Shown: positions 16,852 through 25,923, numbered from the stretch's first letter. The stretch is 45,542 nt of DNA from DAOSCP01 sp035379625 (GCA_035379625.1 DAOSVM010000021.1:1-45542), one strand, 5' to 3'. A program made the numbers and translations. The notes: a model not told the origin generated them from the sequence alone.

Positions 16852-17409
16852 ATGTCATTAGAAACTTTATTTTATCCAAAAAATATTTGTTTACTAGGAG
16901 CATCAACAAAAGAAAAAAGTATAGGTTATGAAATTTTAAAATGTATAAAAAAAGGTGGGTACTCTAATAATGTATATCCTGTTAATCCTAAAGCGGATGA
17001 AATTTTAGGATATAAAAATTATAAAACTATTGCTGAACTACCTGAAGATATTGATTTATGTATAGTTACAATTCCCAAAAATATAATTTGGGAAAATTTA
17101 AATGAATTAGTGAAGAAAAATGTAAAAAATATAATTCTTATAACCGCAGGATTTCGCGAAGTGGGAAAAGAAGGTAAAGAATTGGAAGATAAAGTATTAC
17201 AGATGCTAAAAGAAAAACAAATTAGAATGGTTGGTCCTAATTGTATGGGAATAATAAATACATTGTCAGGAAGTAAGTTAAATGCAACATTTGTAGCAGA
17301 AGAACCAGAAAAAGGAGCAATAGCTTTTGCATCGCAAAGCGGTGCGTTAGGAGCTGCAATATTGAATTCTTTAAGAGTATCCAATATTTCACTTGGTCAT
17401 TTTATTTAG
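16852..17409 (+). CDS. ADP-forming acyl-CoA synthetase, N-terminal part (frameshifted)
   Basis: The first 185 residues of an NDP-forming acetate/acyl-CoA ligase, which makes ATP while releasing an acid from acyl-CoA. It opens with LFYPKNICLLGASTKEKSIGYE, the CoA-binding Rossmann start, and continues through VYPVNPKADEILGYKNYKT and MVGPNCMGIINT to ASQSGALGAAILNSL. The frame then stops at TAG (17407-17409) immediately after SLGHFI. In relatives this point reads on into S(M/I)GNKAD, exactly what the +1 frame supplies. An AAGAGG site precedes the ATG by about 6 bases. On its own this fragment would be inactive. Together with the next feature it forms a normal enzyme of about 690 residues. Confidence 0.85.
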   Translation: MSLETLFYPKNICLLGASTKEKSIGYEILKCIKKGGYSNNVYPVNPKADEILGYKNYKTIAELPEDIDLCIVTIPKNIIWENLNELVKKNVKNIILITAGFREVGKEGKELEDKVLQMLKEKQIRMVGPNCMGIINTLSGSKLNATFVAEEPEKGAIAFASQSGALGAAILNSLRVSNISLGHFI

Positions 17410-17411
17410 TA
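17402..17411 (+). other. +1 frameshift site inside the acyl-CoA synthetase gene
   Basis: The DNA reads cat-ttt-att-tag-tat-ggg. Removing a single T from the ATTT run gives cat-ttt-att-agt-atg-gga (HFISMG), which restores the conserved protein. Explanations are a base-call error in a short T run, a real inactivating mutation, or programmed +1 slippage of tRNA-Ile from AUU to UUU before a UAG, formally like prfB. No Shine-Dalgarno-like stimulator is present just upstream, which weakens the programmed option. Confidence 0.75.
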
Positions 17412-18928
17412 TGGGAAACAAAGCTGATATAAATGAAAATGATTTATTGAAATATTGGGCAAAAGATGTTAATATTAATGTTATTACGATGTATTTAGAA
17501 AGTTTTGTGGATGGGAAAGAGTTTATAATTAATTCTCTTGATTGTAGAAAGCCGATTTTAGTCTTAAAATCAGCCAGAAGTAAAGCAGGGCAAAAAGCGG
17601 CATCATCGCATACTGGCGCGTTGGCGAATAGTGATGATGTAGTATCAAATATTTTTGAACAATTTGGAATCATTAGAGTTGATACTGTTGATGATTTATT
17701 TAACTCTGCTATTATGATGGATAATTTGCCAGTCTTAAAAGGAAAAAGAATTGCAATTGTTACAAATTCTGGTGGTCCGGGAGTTATTTGTGTAGATAAA
17801 TTAGAAAAAGAAGGATTAGAATTAGCACAAATTTCGGATGAAACAAAAGAAAGAATAAGAGCAATAATTCATCCAGAAGGAAGCGCTAATAATCCAATTG
17901 ATTTGTTACCAAATGGAGACCATATCGGATTTGAAAAAGTAACTAAATTAGTTCTTCAAGATAATAATGTTGATGGAGTAATAGTAATATTTACTGAACC
18001 TATTATGGTTAAACCATTTGAAATTGTTGAAGCAATTAATTCTATAGATTCCGAAAAACCAATTGTACAGGTTGTATTTCCATTACCAGAATTTTGGGAA
18101 AAATATAAAAATGAATCAAAATACAAAAAAAGACTATTTAAAAATGTAGAAGATGCTGTTGTTGTATTAAAGAATTCCTATAAATATTATGAAGGTAATA
18201 ATATCAAGAATGAGAAGTTAGAAGATAGTAACTTTATTAAAAAATTAGAAATGTATAAAAAATACAGTCTTACCAAAACTTTAAATGGAAAGTATTTGAA
18301 TTTTGAAAAAAGTTATAATTTACTAAAAAAATATGAATTACCGGTGGTTCCTACTGAAATATTAAGTTATGATAAGTTAGAAAATTTGAGCATTGATTTT
18401 CCAGTGGTTTTAAAAGCTTACGGAGAAAATATAATTCATAAATCAGATATAGGCGGAGTAGTGTTAAATATAAAAAGTATAAACGAATTAAAAGAAAAAG
18501 CTGATTATATTAAGCAACAAGGTGAAAAATTTAAATTAAGAATTGATGAATTTATAGTTCAAAAATTTGTAAAAATTAATCAAGAAATTCTAATAGGTGG
18601 TTATAGCGATCATTCTTTTGGGCCAATGCTAATGTTTGGTAGCGGTGGTAAATATGTAGAAGTATTTAATGATGTACAACTTAGAAGTTCACTTTTATCT
18701 TTAAATGAAATAAAAGATATGGTTTCATCAACAAAAATAGGCAAGATATTAAGTGGTATACGCGGAGAAAAGTCAATGAATTTAAATTTAATTTATGAGA
18801 TTATTGATAAAATATCGTTTATGTTGTTAAATGAAAATAATATTTTAGAATTAGATTTCAATCCAATAACTTATGTAAATGAAAATGAATTAACAATTTT
18901 AGATTGGAGAATAAAGGCAAAAATTTGA
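17411..18928 (+). CDS. ADP-forming acyl-CoA synthetase, C-terminal part (frameshifted)
   Basis: This continues the previous feature in the +1 frame; the first ATG is at 17411, but the frame is open from 17393. It begins SMGNKADINENDLLKYW. It contains the phospho-histidine region ASSHTGALANSDDVVSNIFEQFGI and the second CoA-ligase subdomain GKRIAIVTNSGGPGVICVDKLE, with NNPIDLLPNG. After a linker (about residue 270) comes an ATP-grasp beta domain starting FEKSYNLLKKYELPVVPTEIL, with FPVVLKAYGENIIHKSDIGGVVLNI and FGPMLMFGSGGKYVEVFNDV. All catalytic regions are intact and the composition matches the neighbours, which argues against old gene decay. Role: acetate or branched-chain acid production with substrate-level ATP formation. 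Confidence 0.88.
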   Translation: MGNKADINENDLLKYWAKDVNINVITMYLESFVDGKEFIINSLDCRKPILVLKSARSKAGQKAASSHTGALANSDDVVSNIFEQFGIIRVDTVDDLFNSAIMMDNLPVLKGKRIAIVTNSGGPGVICVDKLEKEGLELAQISDETKERIRAIIHPEGSANNPIDLLPNGDHIGFEKVTKLVLQDNNVDGVIVIFTEPIMVKPFEIVEAINSIDSEKPIVQVVFPLPEFWEKYKNESKYKKRLFKNVEDAVVVLKNSYKYYEGNNIKNEKLEDSNFIKKLEMYKKYSLTKTLNGKYLNFEKSYNLLKKYELPVVPTEILSYDKLENLSIDFPVVLKAYGENIIHKSDIGGVVLNIKSINELKEKADYIKQQGEKFKLRIDEFIVQKFVKINQEILIGGYSDHSFGPMLMFGSGGKYVEVFNDVQLRSSLLSLNEIKDMVSSTKIGKILSGIRGEKSMNLNLIYEIIDKISFMLLNENNILELDFNPITYVNENELTILDWRIKAKI

Positions 18929-19044
18929 TGAAAATCTATGAACTTTTTAAATATAATTGCTTGTTAGAATATTGAGTTTTTGAAATTCAAAAAAAATTCT
19001 TATTTTTTAGTTTTAAAAAACAAATTATAAAAGGTTTACATATT

Positions 19045-19413
19045 ATGTTGTTAGATTATATTCCAATATTTTTAGTATTAGTTATAGCAGTACTTTTTGG
19101 GATTGCAACAGTATATGCTTCCAAAATATTTGGACCACAGAGACCGAATCCTGTAAAAAGTTCTACTTATGAAAGTGGTATGGATCCTATAGGTACTACA
19201 CAAGATAGATTATCTATAAAGTATTACCTTGTTGCAATAATATTTATAATTTTTGATATAGAAGTAATTTTTGTTTATCCTTGGGCAGTAGAATTTAAAA
19301 GATTATTTGGGACATATGGGACCTATGCATTTTGGGTAATGTTTGCATTTTTAATAATATTGGAATTACCTTATCTTTATGCTTACAAGAAAGGAGCATT
19401 AAAATGGGATTAG
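19045..19413 (+). CDS. nuoA: NADH-quinone oxidoreductase subunit A
   Basis: NuoA is a three-helix membrane subunit next to the quinone site of complex I. The 122-residue protein has helices at about 5-26, 62-82 and 90-112, the loop signature ESGMDPIGTTQDRLSIKYYLVAIIFIIFDIEVIFVYPWA and a short C-terminal tail. An AAAAGG lies about 10 bases before the ATG. It opens the nuoABCDEF operon. The 116-bp AT-rich leader (18929-19044) should hold the operon promoter, but I cannot place it with confidence. Confidence 0.95.
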   Translation: MLLDYIPIFLVLVIAVLFGIATVYASKIFGPQRPNPVKSSTYESGMDPIGTTQDRLSIKYYLVAIIFIIFDIEVIFVYPWAVEFKRLFGTYGTYAFWVMFAFLIILELPYLYAYKKGALKWD

Positions 19414-19895
19414 AAGCATTATTACGTGGTGAAGATTTTATCACCACTACTATAGATGAAGTTATAGCATGGGCACGTAAAAGTTCTTTATGGCCGATGC
19501 CTATGGGAATATCATGTTGCGCTATTGAATTTATAGCAGTAAATGATCCAAAATACGATTTGTCACGTTTTGGAGCAGAAGTTGCAAGATTTTCACCAAG
19601 GCAAGCAGATGTTATGATTGTTGCAGGTACAGTTACGTATAAAATGGCACACGTAGTAAGAAGGATATACGACCAGATGCCATCACCAAAGTGGGTAATT
19701 GCAATGGGGGCATGTACATCTTCAGGCGGGATGTATAGATCATATCCAGTTGTACAAGGAATTGATCAATTTCTTCCAGTTGATATATATGTTGCAGGTT
19801 GTCCACCTAGACCAGATAACTTAATTAATGCTATAATTGAATTACAAAAGAAAGTAGAAAAAACAAGAGCAAGAGATTTTCAAGATAAAATATAA
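19404..19895 (+). CDS. nuoB: NADH-quinone oxidoreductase subunit B
   Basis: NuoB carries the terminal 4Fe-4S cluster N2 that hands electrons to quinone. I take the ATG at 19404 (163 aa). A perfect AAGGAG at 19391-19396 sits 7 bases upstream, and the longer open frame from 19332 only repeats nuoA in another frame. Cluster ligands are visible: the adjacent pair in GISCCAIEF (about 36-37), GACTSSGGMY (about 101) and AGCPPRPD (about 131). The start overlaps the end of nuoA by 10 bp. Confidence 0.96.
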   Translation: MGLEALLRGEDFITTTIDEVIAWARKSSLWPMPMGISCCAIEFIAVNDPKYDLSRFGAEVARFSPRQADVMIVAGTVTYKMAHVVRRIYDQMPSPKWVIAMGACTSSGGMYRSYPVVQGIDQFLPVDIYVAGCPPRPDNLINAIIELQKKVEKTRARDFQDKI

Positions 19896-19901
19896 AAAGG
19901 T

Positions 19902-20405
19902 ATGGAAACAAAATTAACAAATCAAATCGTTTTAAATAAAATAAAACAAAAATTTCCTTCAGCTATACTAAGTACTGAAGAATTTCAAGGTGATTTTATC
20001 CTTTATGTTGATACAAATCAAATTCACGAACTTTTGAAATTTCTTAAAGAGGATTCTGAATTATGTTTTGAACAATCAACCGATATAACAGCAGTAGATT
20101 GGGCTACAAGGAAAAACCGTTTTTCTATGGTATACCAGTTGTTATCATATAAGAATAATTACCGACTTAGAGTAATGTGTTATGTAGATGGAAGTTTACA
20201 TCATCCAACGGTAAGTGATATTTGGCCAGGTGCTAACTGGCAAGAACGAGAAGTTTATGATATGTATGGAATAATTTTTGACAATCATCCTGATTTAAGA
20301 AGAATGTATTTACCTGAGTATTTTGAAAAATATCCTTTAAGAAAAGATTATCCTTTAATGGGAAATCCAGGAGATTTTAAATTACCAACAATTATAGAAG
20401 ATTAA
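19902..20405 (+). CDS. nuoC: NADH-quinone oxidoreductase subunit C
   Basis: NuoC is a peripheral-arm subunit that packs against NuoD. The 167-residue protein ends in the family signature GANWQEREVYDMYGIIFDNHPDLRRMYLPEYFEKYPLRKDYPL. The N-terminal half (about 1-90) is less conserved, with the SMVYQLLSY strand and TDITAVDW. Separate nuoC and nuoD genes, as here, contrast with the fused nuoCD of E. coli. Six bp separate it from nuoB and one bp from nuoD. Confidence 0.94.
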   Translation: METKLTNQIVLNKIKQKFPSAILSTEEFQGDFILYVDTNQIHELLKFLKEDSELCFEQSTDITAVDWATRKNRFSMVYQLLSYKNNYRLRVMCYVDGSLHHPTVSDIWPGANWQEREVYDMYGIIFDNHPDLRRMYLPEYFEKYPLRKDYPLMGNPGDFKLPTIIED

Positions 20406-20406
20406 A

Positions 20407-21681
20407 ATGGAAAATAAAATTAACGAAGTACCAAGAATAAATTTTGTAGATCCAGAAGAAGCGGCTATTTATAAGGCATTACAAAAACAAAGTGAAATTA
20501 TCATAGAAGATAAGCTTGAAAATACAATGGTCCTTAACATGGGGCCGCAACATCCTGCAACACATGGTGTGTTAAGGTTATTGTTGAAATTAGATGGTGA
20601 AAGAGTTGTAGGATGTGTTCCTGAACTTGGCTACTTACATCGTGGTTACGAGAAATTAGCTGAAAATATGACTTACTATGAATATATCCCACATACCGAC
20701 CGTTTAGATTACTTAGCAACAATGGCAAACAATGTTCATTATGTTTTAGCAGTTGAAAAATTAGCAGGCATTGATATTCCTGATAGGGCAAAATGGATTA
20801 GAATGATTGTAGCCGAACTTTCACGTATTGCATCACATTTAATTGGTATTGGTACAATGGCGATGGATGTTGGTGCGCTAACTATTTTGTTATGGAGTTT
20901 GCGCGAGCGTGAAAAAATTCAATCAATTTTTGATAAAGTTTGTGGTGCAAGATTTACAACATCTTATACAAGAATTGGTGGTGTAGCTTCCGATATTGAT
21001 GATGAAGGTATTGCTATGATTAAAAAATTTATTGATGAATTCCCTTTCTATTTACACGAAATGGAAAAGTTACTGCATACTAATAAAATATTTCTTGATA
21101 GATGTGAAGGTATCGCATATATTTCAAAAGAAGATGCTATAGCAATAGGATTCACAGGCCCAAATTTAAGAGGGAGTGGTGTAGAATGGGATTTGAGAGT
21201 TAAACAACCATATCTTTTTTATGACAAAGTAGATTTTAAAGTCCCAACGTACACAGAAGGGGATGCTCTTGCAAGATACTACGTTCGTGTAGATGAGACT
21301 TTAGAAAGTTGTAAAATTATAAGACAATGTTTAGAGAAGATGCAACCAGGTTCAATAATAGCCAATGAACCAAAAAAAGTATTGCCAAAGAAAGAAGAAA
21401 TTTACACAAGAATGGAAGAATTAATCCACGATTTTATGTTGGTTAATTTTGGTATGAATCCACCAAAAGGGAATATTTACGCTGGGTTTGAAAATCCAAA
21501 GGGCGAATTAGGATTTTATATTGTAAGCCAAGGTAAAGGTTATCCTTGGAAATTAAAAATTAGATCACCATCTTTCAATAATTTGCAAGCACTACCAATG
21601 TTAGTTAAAGGGCATCTTGTATCTGATGTTGTTGCTATAATTGGTAGTATTGATCCTGTTATGGGCGAAGCAGATAAATAA
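20407..21681 (+). CDS. nuoD: NADH-quinone oxidoreductase subunit D
   Basis: NuoD (49 kDa subunit) forms the quinone pocket together with NuoB. The 424 residues start with a non-conserved 35-residue extension, then NMGPQHPATHGVLRLLLKLDGE, the His-containing quinone loop. Later regions are ELGYLHRGYEKLAE, DRLDYLATMANNVHYVLAVEKL, LTGPNLRGSGVEWDLRVKQPY-like sequence and the typical end SIDPVMGEADK. The normal C-terminal Arg is replaced by Lys here (GEADK versus the common GEVDR). It abuts nuoC by one base. Confidence 0.96.
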   Translation: MENKINEVPRINFVDPEEAAIYKALQKQSEIIIEDKLENTMVLNMGPQHPATHGVLRLLLKLDGERVVGCVPELGYLHRGYEKLAENMTYYEYIPHTDRLDYLATMANNVHYVLAVEKLAGIDIPDRAKWIRMIVAELSRIASHLIGIGTMAMDVGALTILLWSLREREKIQSIFDKVCGARFTTSYTRIGGVASDIDDEGIAMIKKFIDEFPFYLHEMEKLLHTNKIFLDRCEGIAYISKEDAIAIGFTGPNLRGSGVEWDLRVKQPYLFYDKVDFKVPTYTEGDALARYYVRVDETLESCKIIRQCLEKMQPGSIIANEPKKVLPKKEEIYTRMEELIHDFMLVNFGMNPPKGNIYAGFENPKGELGFYIVSQGKGYPWKLKIRSPSFNNLQALPMLVKGHLVSDVVAIIGSIDPVMGEADK

Positions 21682-21694
21682 AAAGGAAAATAAT

Positions 21695-22180
21695 ATGAGC
21701 TTTAAATTTTCAGAAGAAAATTTGCAAAAAATAAATAAATCAATTGCAAAGTATCCATATAAAAAATCTGCAGTTATGGATGCTCTATATATTGGCCAAG
21801 AACAAAATGGTTATATTACTGAAGAAGTAATGCAAGAAATTGCCAAAATATTAGAAATTCCACTTACTGATGTTTTAGGAGTTGCTACTTTTTACACTAT
21901 GTACCACAAAAAGCCTGTAGGAAAATATCATTTGCAAGTATGCACAAATGTCTCTTGTATGCTTAGAGGAGGAGTTGAGTTGCTTAAACAACTTAAAGAT
22001 GAATTAAAAATAGAAGAGGGTGAAGTTACACCTGATGGCTTATTTTCGATTGAGGAAGTTGAATGCATGGGGGCTTGCGGTGGTGCTCCTATGATGTCTG
22101 TTAATTATGAATATAAAGAAAATCTCACACCTGAAAAGTTAAAAGTAATTATAAACGAATTAAGAAACAATTCTAAATGA
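21695..22180 (+). CDS. nuoE: NADH-quinone oxidoreductase subunit E
   Basis: NuoE (24 kDa) holds the 2Fe-2S cluster N1a beside NuoF. The ATG at 21695 (161 aa) is preceded by AAAAGGAAAA; the longer frame from 21641 lies inside nuoD. The protein has a helical start (YPYKKSAVMDALYIGQEQNGYI), ATFYTMYHKKPVGKYHLQVCTNVSCMLRGG with two Cys ligands and VECMGACGGAPMMSVN with the other two. Length and order are typical. Confidence 0.95.
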   Translation: MSFKFSEENLQKINKSIAKYPYKKSAVMDALYIGQEQNGYITEEVMQEIAKILEIPLTDVLGVATFYTMYHKKPVGKYHLQVCTNVSCMLRGGVELLKQLKDELKIEEGEVTPDGLFSIEEVECMGACGGAPMMSVNYEYKENLTPEKLKVIINELRNNSK

Positions 22181-22187
22181 GTGCGAT

Positions 22188-23516
22188 ATGGAATATAATA
22201 TAGTATTGCCAAAAATAAAAGATTTGCATTTAATTGATGTATACATTCAAAATGGTGGATATGAAGCCATTAAAAAGGCATTACAAATGAGCCCAGATGA
22301 TGTAATTGAAGAAGTAAAAAAATCAGGTTTAAGAGGTCGTGGTGGTGCAGGTTTCTCGACTGGTTTGAAATGGTCATTTATGCCAAAAAATGATGGTAAG
22401 CCACATTATTTATGCATTAATGGTGATGAGAGTGAGCCCGGTTCATTTAAAGATAGGCAAATTTTTGAATATAATCCACATCAACTAATCGAAGGTATAT
22501 TGATTGCTTGTTATGCAATAAGAGCACAAAAATCATATATTTATATAAGAGGGGAATATCGTAATTGGATACAGATGGTTCAAAAAGCATTGGATGATGC
22601 TTATGAAAAAGGTTTTGTTGGCGAAAAAATGAAAGAAACTTTTGGAACAGAGTTTTATTGCGATATTTACATTCATAAAGGGGCTGGGGCTTATATCTGC
22701 GGTGAAGAATCTGCGTTAATGAATTCTATTGAAGGAAAAAGAGGTTATCCACGTGTAAAACCGCCATTCCCTGCTCAATATGGATTATGGGGCTATCCTA
22801 CAACAATTAATAATGTTGAAACTATTACAAATGTTCCTGCTATTATTAAAAATGGTGCTGAATGGTTCTCTAAAATTGGTGAACCTACACATCCTGGTAC
22901 AATTTTAGTAGGAATCAGTGGACACGTTAATAAACCTGGTGTTTATGAAGTACCAACTGGTACATTATTAACAGACATAATTTATAAATTAGCAGGTGGT
23001 GTTCCAAACAATAAAAAAATTAAATGTGTTATCCCAGGTGGTAGTTCTATGCCACCAATAAGAGGAGATCAGTTAGAAGGATTAAAAATGGATGCTGAAT
23101 CACTTAAAAAAGCAGGTTCAGCTATCGGCACTGCTGGTGTAATGGTTATGGATGAAGATACGAACTTAAGCAAAGTACTTTTAAGAATTACTCATTTTTA
23201 TCATCACGAAAGTTGTGGCCAATGCACACCTTGCAGAGAGGGTACAGGTTGGATGGAAAAAGTTTTGAAAAGAGTTGCTAACAAAAAGGCTACAAAAAAA
23301 GATTTGGATTTACTTGTTGATGTTGCTAATAATATTGAAGGCAGAACAATTTGTGCTCTTGGTGACGCTGCTGCTTGGCCTGTTAAATTTATGATTGAAA
23401 GATTTCGTGATGACTTTGAAAAATATGTTTCCGAAGAAGTCGTTATTAATGTTCCTAATAAAGTTCACTCTATGCGTAATACTGTTATTCCTTTGAGTGA
23501 AATAAAAATTAAATGA
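22188..23516 (+). CDS. nuoF: NADH-quinone oxidoreductase subunit F
   Basis: NuoF (51 kDa) binds NADH and FMN and carries the 4Fe-4S cluster N3. The 442-residue protein shows SGLRGRGGAGFSTGLKWSF (NADH/FMN loop, about 46-64), NGDESEPGSFKDR, a KGAGAYICGEESALMNSIEG glycine-rich segment, and the cluster motif SCGQCTPCREGTGWM (about 344-358) with its last Cys in TICALGDAAAWP. It is the last nuo gene here. NuoG and the membrane-arm genes do not follow, and glutamate racemase starts only 9 bp later. Confidence 0.96.
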   Translation: MEYNIVLPKIKDLHLIDVYIQNGGYEAIKKALQMSPDDVIEEVKKSGLRGRGGAGFSTGLKWSFMPKNDGKPHYLCINGDESEPGSFKDRQIFEYNPHQLIEGILIACYAIRAQKSYIYIRGEYRNWIQMVQKALDDAYEKGFVGEKMKETFGTEFYCDIYIHKGAGAYICGEESALMNSIEGKRGYPRVKPPFPAQYGLWGYPTTINNVETITNVPAIIKNGAEWFSKIGEPTHPGTILVGISGHVNKPGVYEVPTGTLLTDIIYKLAGGVPNNKKIKCVIPGGSSMPPIRGDQLEGLKMDAESLKKAGSAIGTAGVMVMDEDTNLSKVLLRITHFYHHESCGQCTPCREGTGWMEKVLKRVANKKATKKDLDLLVDVANNIEGRTICALGDAAAWPVKFMIERFRDDFEKYVSEEVVINVPNKVHSMRNTVIPLSEIKIK

Positions 23517-23525
23517 GATTTATTA

Positions 23526-24305
23526 ATGAAATTAGCTTTTTATGATTCGGGAATTGGTGGTTTAACAGTTTTATATGAAGCTTTGAAAATTAATCCTTTC
23601 TATGACTATGTTTATTTTTCTGATGCTAAAAATGCTCCATATGGAATAAAAACTAAGGAAGAAGTTAAAAAAATCGTTCTTGATGTTGCTGAATTTTTAT
23701 ACAATTTAAATATTGATGCAATTGTTGTAGCCTGTAATACAGCTACAGCAGTTGCAATTAACGACTTAAGAGAAAAATACTCCATTCCTATTATTGGAAT
23801 GGAGCCAGCCGTAAAACCTGCAGTAGAATTGTCACAGGCTTCCAAAAAGGTTTTAGTTACAGCCACACCGCTTACATTAAAAGAAGAGAAATTTCAGAAT
23901 CTTGTTCATAAATTAGATAAAGATGGAATTGTTGACACTCTACCTTTACCTAAACTCGTGGAGTTTGCAGAAAACTTTATTTTCGATACAAATGAAGTAG
24001 AAAAGTACTTAAAAGATGAATTTTGCAAATTTAATTTAAACGAATACAGTACACTTGTTTTAGGTTGTACTCATTTCCCTTATTTTCATAATCAATTCAA
24101 AAAAATATTACCTTCTCATATAAAAATTATTGATGGTAACTTGGGAACTGTCAATAATTTATTCAGACAAATTGAAATAAAATATGGAAAAATTGAAAAT
24201 TTTGGAAATGGAAATATAGAATTTTATATTAGCAAAGAAAAAATTTCTGACAAAACAATTTTTACAAAGTATTTACAAGTCATAAAAAATATTGAAAAAG
24301 ATTAA
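23526..24305 (+). CDS. murI: Glutamate racemase
   Basis: MurI makes D-glutamate for peptidoglycan. The 259 residues show FYDSGIGGLTVLYEALK (N-terminal Asp-Ser catalytic loop), YFSDAKNAPYG, VACNTATAVAI with the first catalytic Cys (about 72) and LGCTHFPYF with the second Cys (about 181). It lies 9 bp after nuoF and so is probably transcribed with the complex I operon, an unusual pairing. It meets the convergent hydrolase gene with no spacer between the stop codons. Confidence 0.95.
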   Translation: MKLAFYDSGIGGLTVLYEALKINPFYDYVYFSDAKNAPYGIKTKEEVKKIVLDVAEFLYNLNIDAIVVACNTATAVAINDLREKYSIPIIGMEPAVKPAVELSQASKKVLVTATPLTLKEEKFQNLVHKLDKDGIVDTLPLPKLVEFAENFIFDTNEVEKYLKDEFCKFNLNEYSTLVLGCTHFPYFHNQFKKILPSHIKIIDGNLGTVNNLFRQIEIKYGKIENFGNGNIEFYISKEKISDKTIFTKYLQVIKNIEKD

Positions 24306-25190
24306 TCAAAGGTTATTTGTTATAAATTTTTCAATAACGTCACAATAATATTTAAATCCCATTACAACAGGTACATCTGAGTGGTCTGCGCCTTTTATTC
24401 GATAAGCAAATTTTTTACTTCCACCATAATTTTTAAAAACAACTTCACCATGTGTTTTTATAGACAAAAATTTATCGTTTGTTCCGTGAATCCACAAAAA
24501 TGGGATTATTACTTTTTTGATTTCTGCGGCATTATCAATTTTCAAATCTGTAACAAATTTCCCTGGAATTGCCAATTTTATTGCATCCTGAACCATAACT
24601 TGAGCTGATGCAAATGGAGCTTCAAGGATGAGTTTTGAAGGTTTTAAAGAACGTGGTTTTGCGCTTAATTCGGTTGCTGGTGCAGTTCCCATACTAAAAC
24701 CATAAATAACTAATCTATCAGATGTTAATCCGTTACTTTTTAGCCAACTTAAAGCAGCATCGACATCTTCATAAAGTCCTTCTTCGGTTGGTTTCCCAGT
24801 GGATAATCCATAGCCTCTATAATCGATCATCATAACACCAAAACGATTTTTCCCGCCAACATTTGCAAGTAGTTTTGCCCGCTGCCAATAAAAATCCATA
24901 TGATCTTTGTTCCCGTGGCAATACATAATCACTGTATCCGTAGCTATACGAGTTAGTTCTCCTATGTATATAGCATATATCACATTTCCACCAGAATTTA
25001 ATGTGAATAAGTGTATTTTATCAGATGGGATATTATAGCTTTCATCAAGAACAAAATCCTTTTCACCAGGATATAAATCTAATTTATACTCAGTAATTTT
25101 TGTATTATTTGGATTAAATAAAAAATTGTCCAAACGGCAAGATATAAGAAAAATTAAAGATAACGCAGAAAGTAAAACACTCTTTTTCAT
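24306..25190 (-). CDS. Alpha/beta-hydrolase lipoprotein
   Basis: The 294-residue protein has a lipoprotein signal (SLIFLISC, Cys at about 18) and then an alpha/beta-hydrolase fold. It has VIMYCHGNKDHMDFYW with the oxyanion HG, MIDYRGYGLSTGKPTEEGLYED, and the nucleophile elbow VIYGFSMGTAP with Ser at about 165. LWIHGTNDKFLSI carries the acid Asp and GADHSDVPVVMG the catalytic His. It resembles serine esterases/peptidases of the BEM46/ABHD13 type. The substrate is unknown. It lies 3 bp downstream of another lipoprotein gene and is probably co-transcribed with it. Confidence 0.88.
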   Translation of the reverse strand: MKKSVLLSALSLIFLISCRLDNFLFNPNNTKITEYKLDLYPGEKDFVLDESYNIPSDKIHLFTLNSGGNVIYAIYIGELTRIATDTVIMYCHGNKDHMDFYWQRAKLLANVGGKNRFGVMMIDYRGYGLSTGKPTEEGLYEDVDAALSWLKSNGLTSDRLVIYGFSMGTAPATELSAKPRSLKPSKLILEAPFASAQVMVQDAIKLAIPGKFVTDLKIDNAAEIKKVIIPFLWIHGTNDKFLSIKTHGEVVFKNYGGSKKFAYRIKGADHSDVPVVMGFKYYCDVIEKFITNNL

Positions 25191-25193
25191 AGT

Positions 25194-25859
25194 TTAAAAA
25201 CTTTTACAAATTGAAAAATAAAAACCTATTGCACCTTTACTTGTAAAGGAAAAATAATCAACAACAATATCTTGATTGCTAATATTTGGTAAAAAATATT
25301 TAATTTCAAAACTGTATCGTAAGGATGAAGTATTTAATTGGTAACCGATAAAAGGAGAAAAAAGAAAATGATTTTCTACACTTTCATTAAATGCCTTTTT
25401 TGAAGAAAACTCAACAGTCAAATTGGTACCAGTATAAATTAAATCATTATTTAATTTCCAATATAAATTTAAATTTGTTGATGGATAAAGTTTAGTATCG
25501 GGTAAATTTAAATTAGTCATTAAAATAAAAAAGGGTGATATACTAAAACCTGGTTGAAAATTATAAGGAGCAATAAATTGATATAAAAAACCACCGTCAA
25601 TATGAAAAGTTTTGAATAGAGCCGAAGTAATGTAAAATGTTCCATATAAAGAAGTTAGTGAATCGATACCTTTAGCATAACTTGTTGAAAGCAGTGGCAT
25701 AGGCACATTATAACCTTCGAGTTTGGCAATAGGTCCACCAAGACTAATGGTTATAGCTTCTTGTTCTTTTTTTAGTGGTGATACAAAATTTGCAGGTCCA
25801 CAAGAAATGATAGAAATACAAATAAATAGTGAAATAAATTTGTAAAATTTTACTTGCAT
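25194..25859 (-). CDS. Hypothetical lipoprotein with beta-rich body
   Basis: I do not recognise the family. The 221 residues begin with a lipobox (SLFICISIISCGPANF; Cys at about 20). The rest alternates short hydrophobic and polar stretches ending in aromatic residues (for example GGFLYQFIAPYNFQPGFSISPFFIL and GAIGFYFSICKSF), as expected for antiparallel beta strands of a surface or barrel-like protein. It is first in a two-gene unit with the hydrolase. Repeat element 3 sits 65 bp before its ATG. Confidence 0.7.
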   Translation of the reverse strand: MQVKFYKFISLFICISIISCGPANFVSPLKKEQEAITISLGGPIAKLEGYNVPMPLLSTSYAKGIDSLTSLYGTFYITSALFKTFHIDGGFLYQFIAPYNFQPGFSISPFFILMTNLNLPDTKLYPSTNLNLYWKLNNDLIYTGTNLTVEFSSKKAFNESVENHFLFSPFIGYQLNTSSLRYSFEIKYFLPNISNQDIVVDYFSFTSKGAIGFYFSICKSF

Positions 25860-25923
25860 AAACGCTCATTCTTAAATTGATAATATATAAAAATATATAC
25901 AAAAATAAAAAGTAAATATTTTA

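Noticed and set aside
19332..19403. Longer nuoB start
   Set aside because: The extra residues lie inside nuoA in another frame, and a perfect AAGGAG supports the ATG at 19404.
21641..21694. Longer nuoE start
   Set aside because: It lies inside nuoD. The ATG at 21695 has its own ribosome site and fits the family length.
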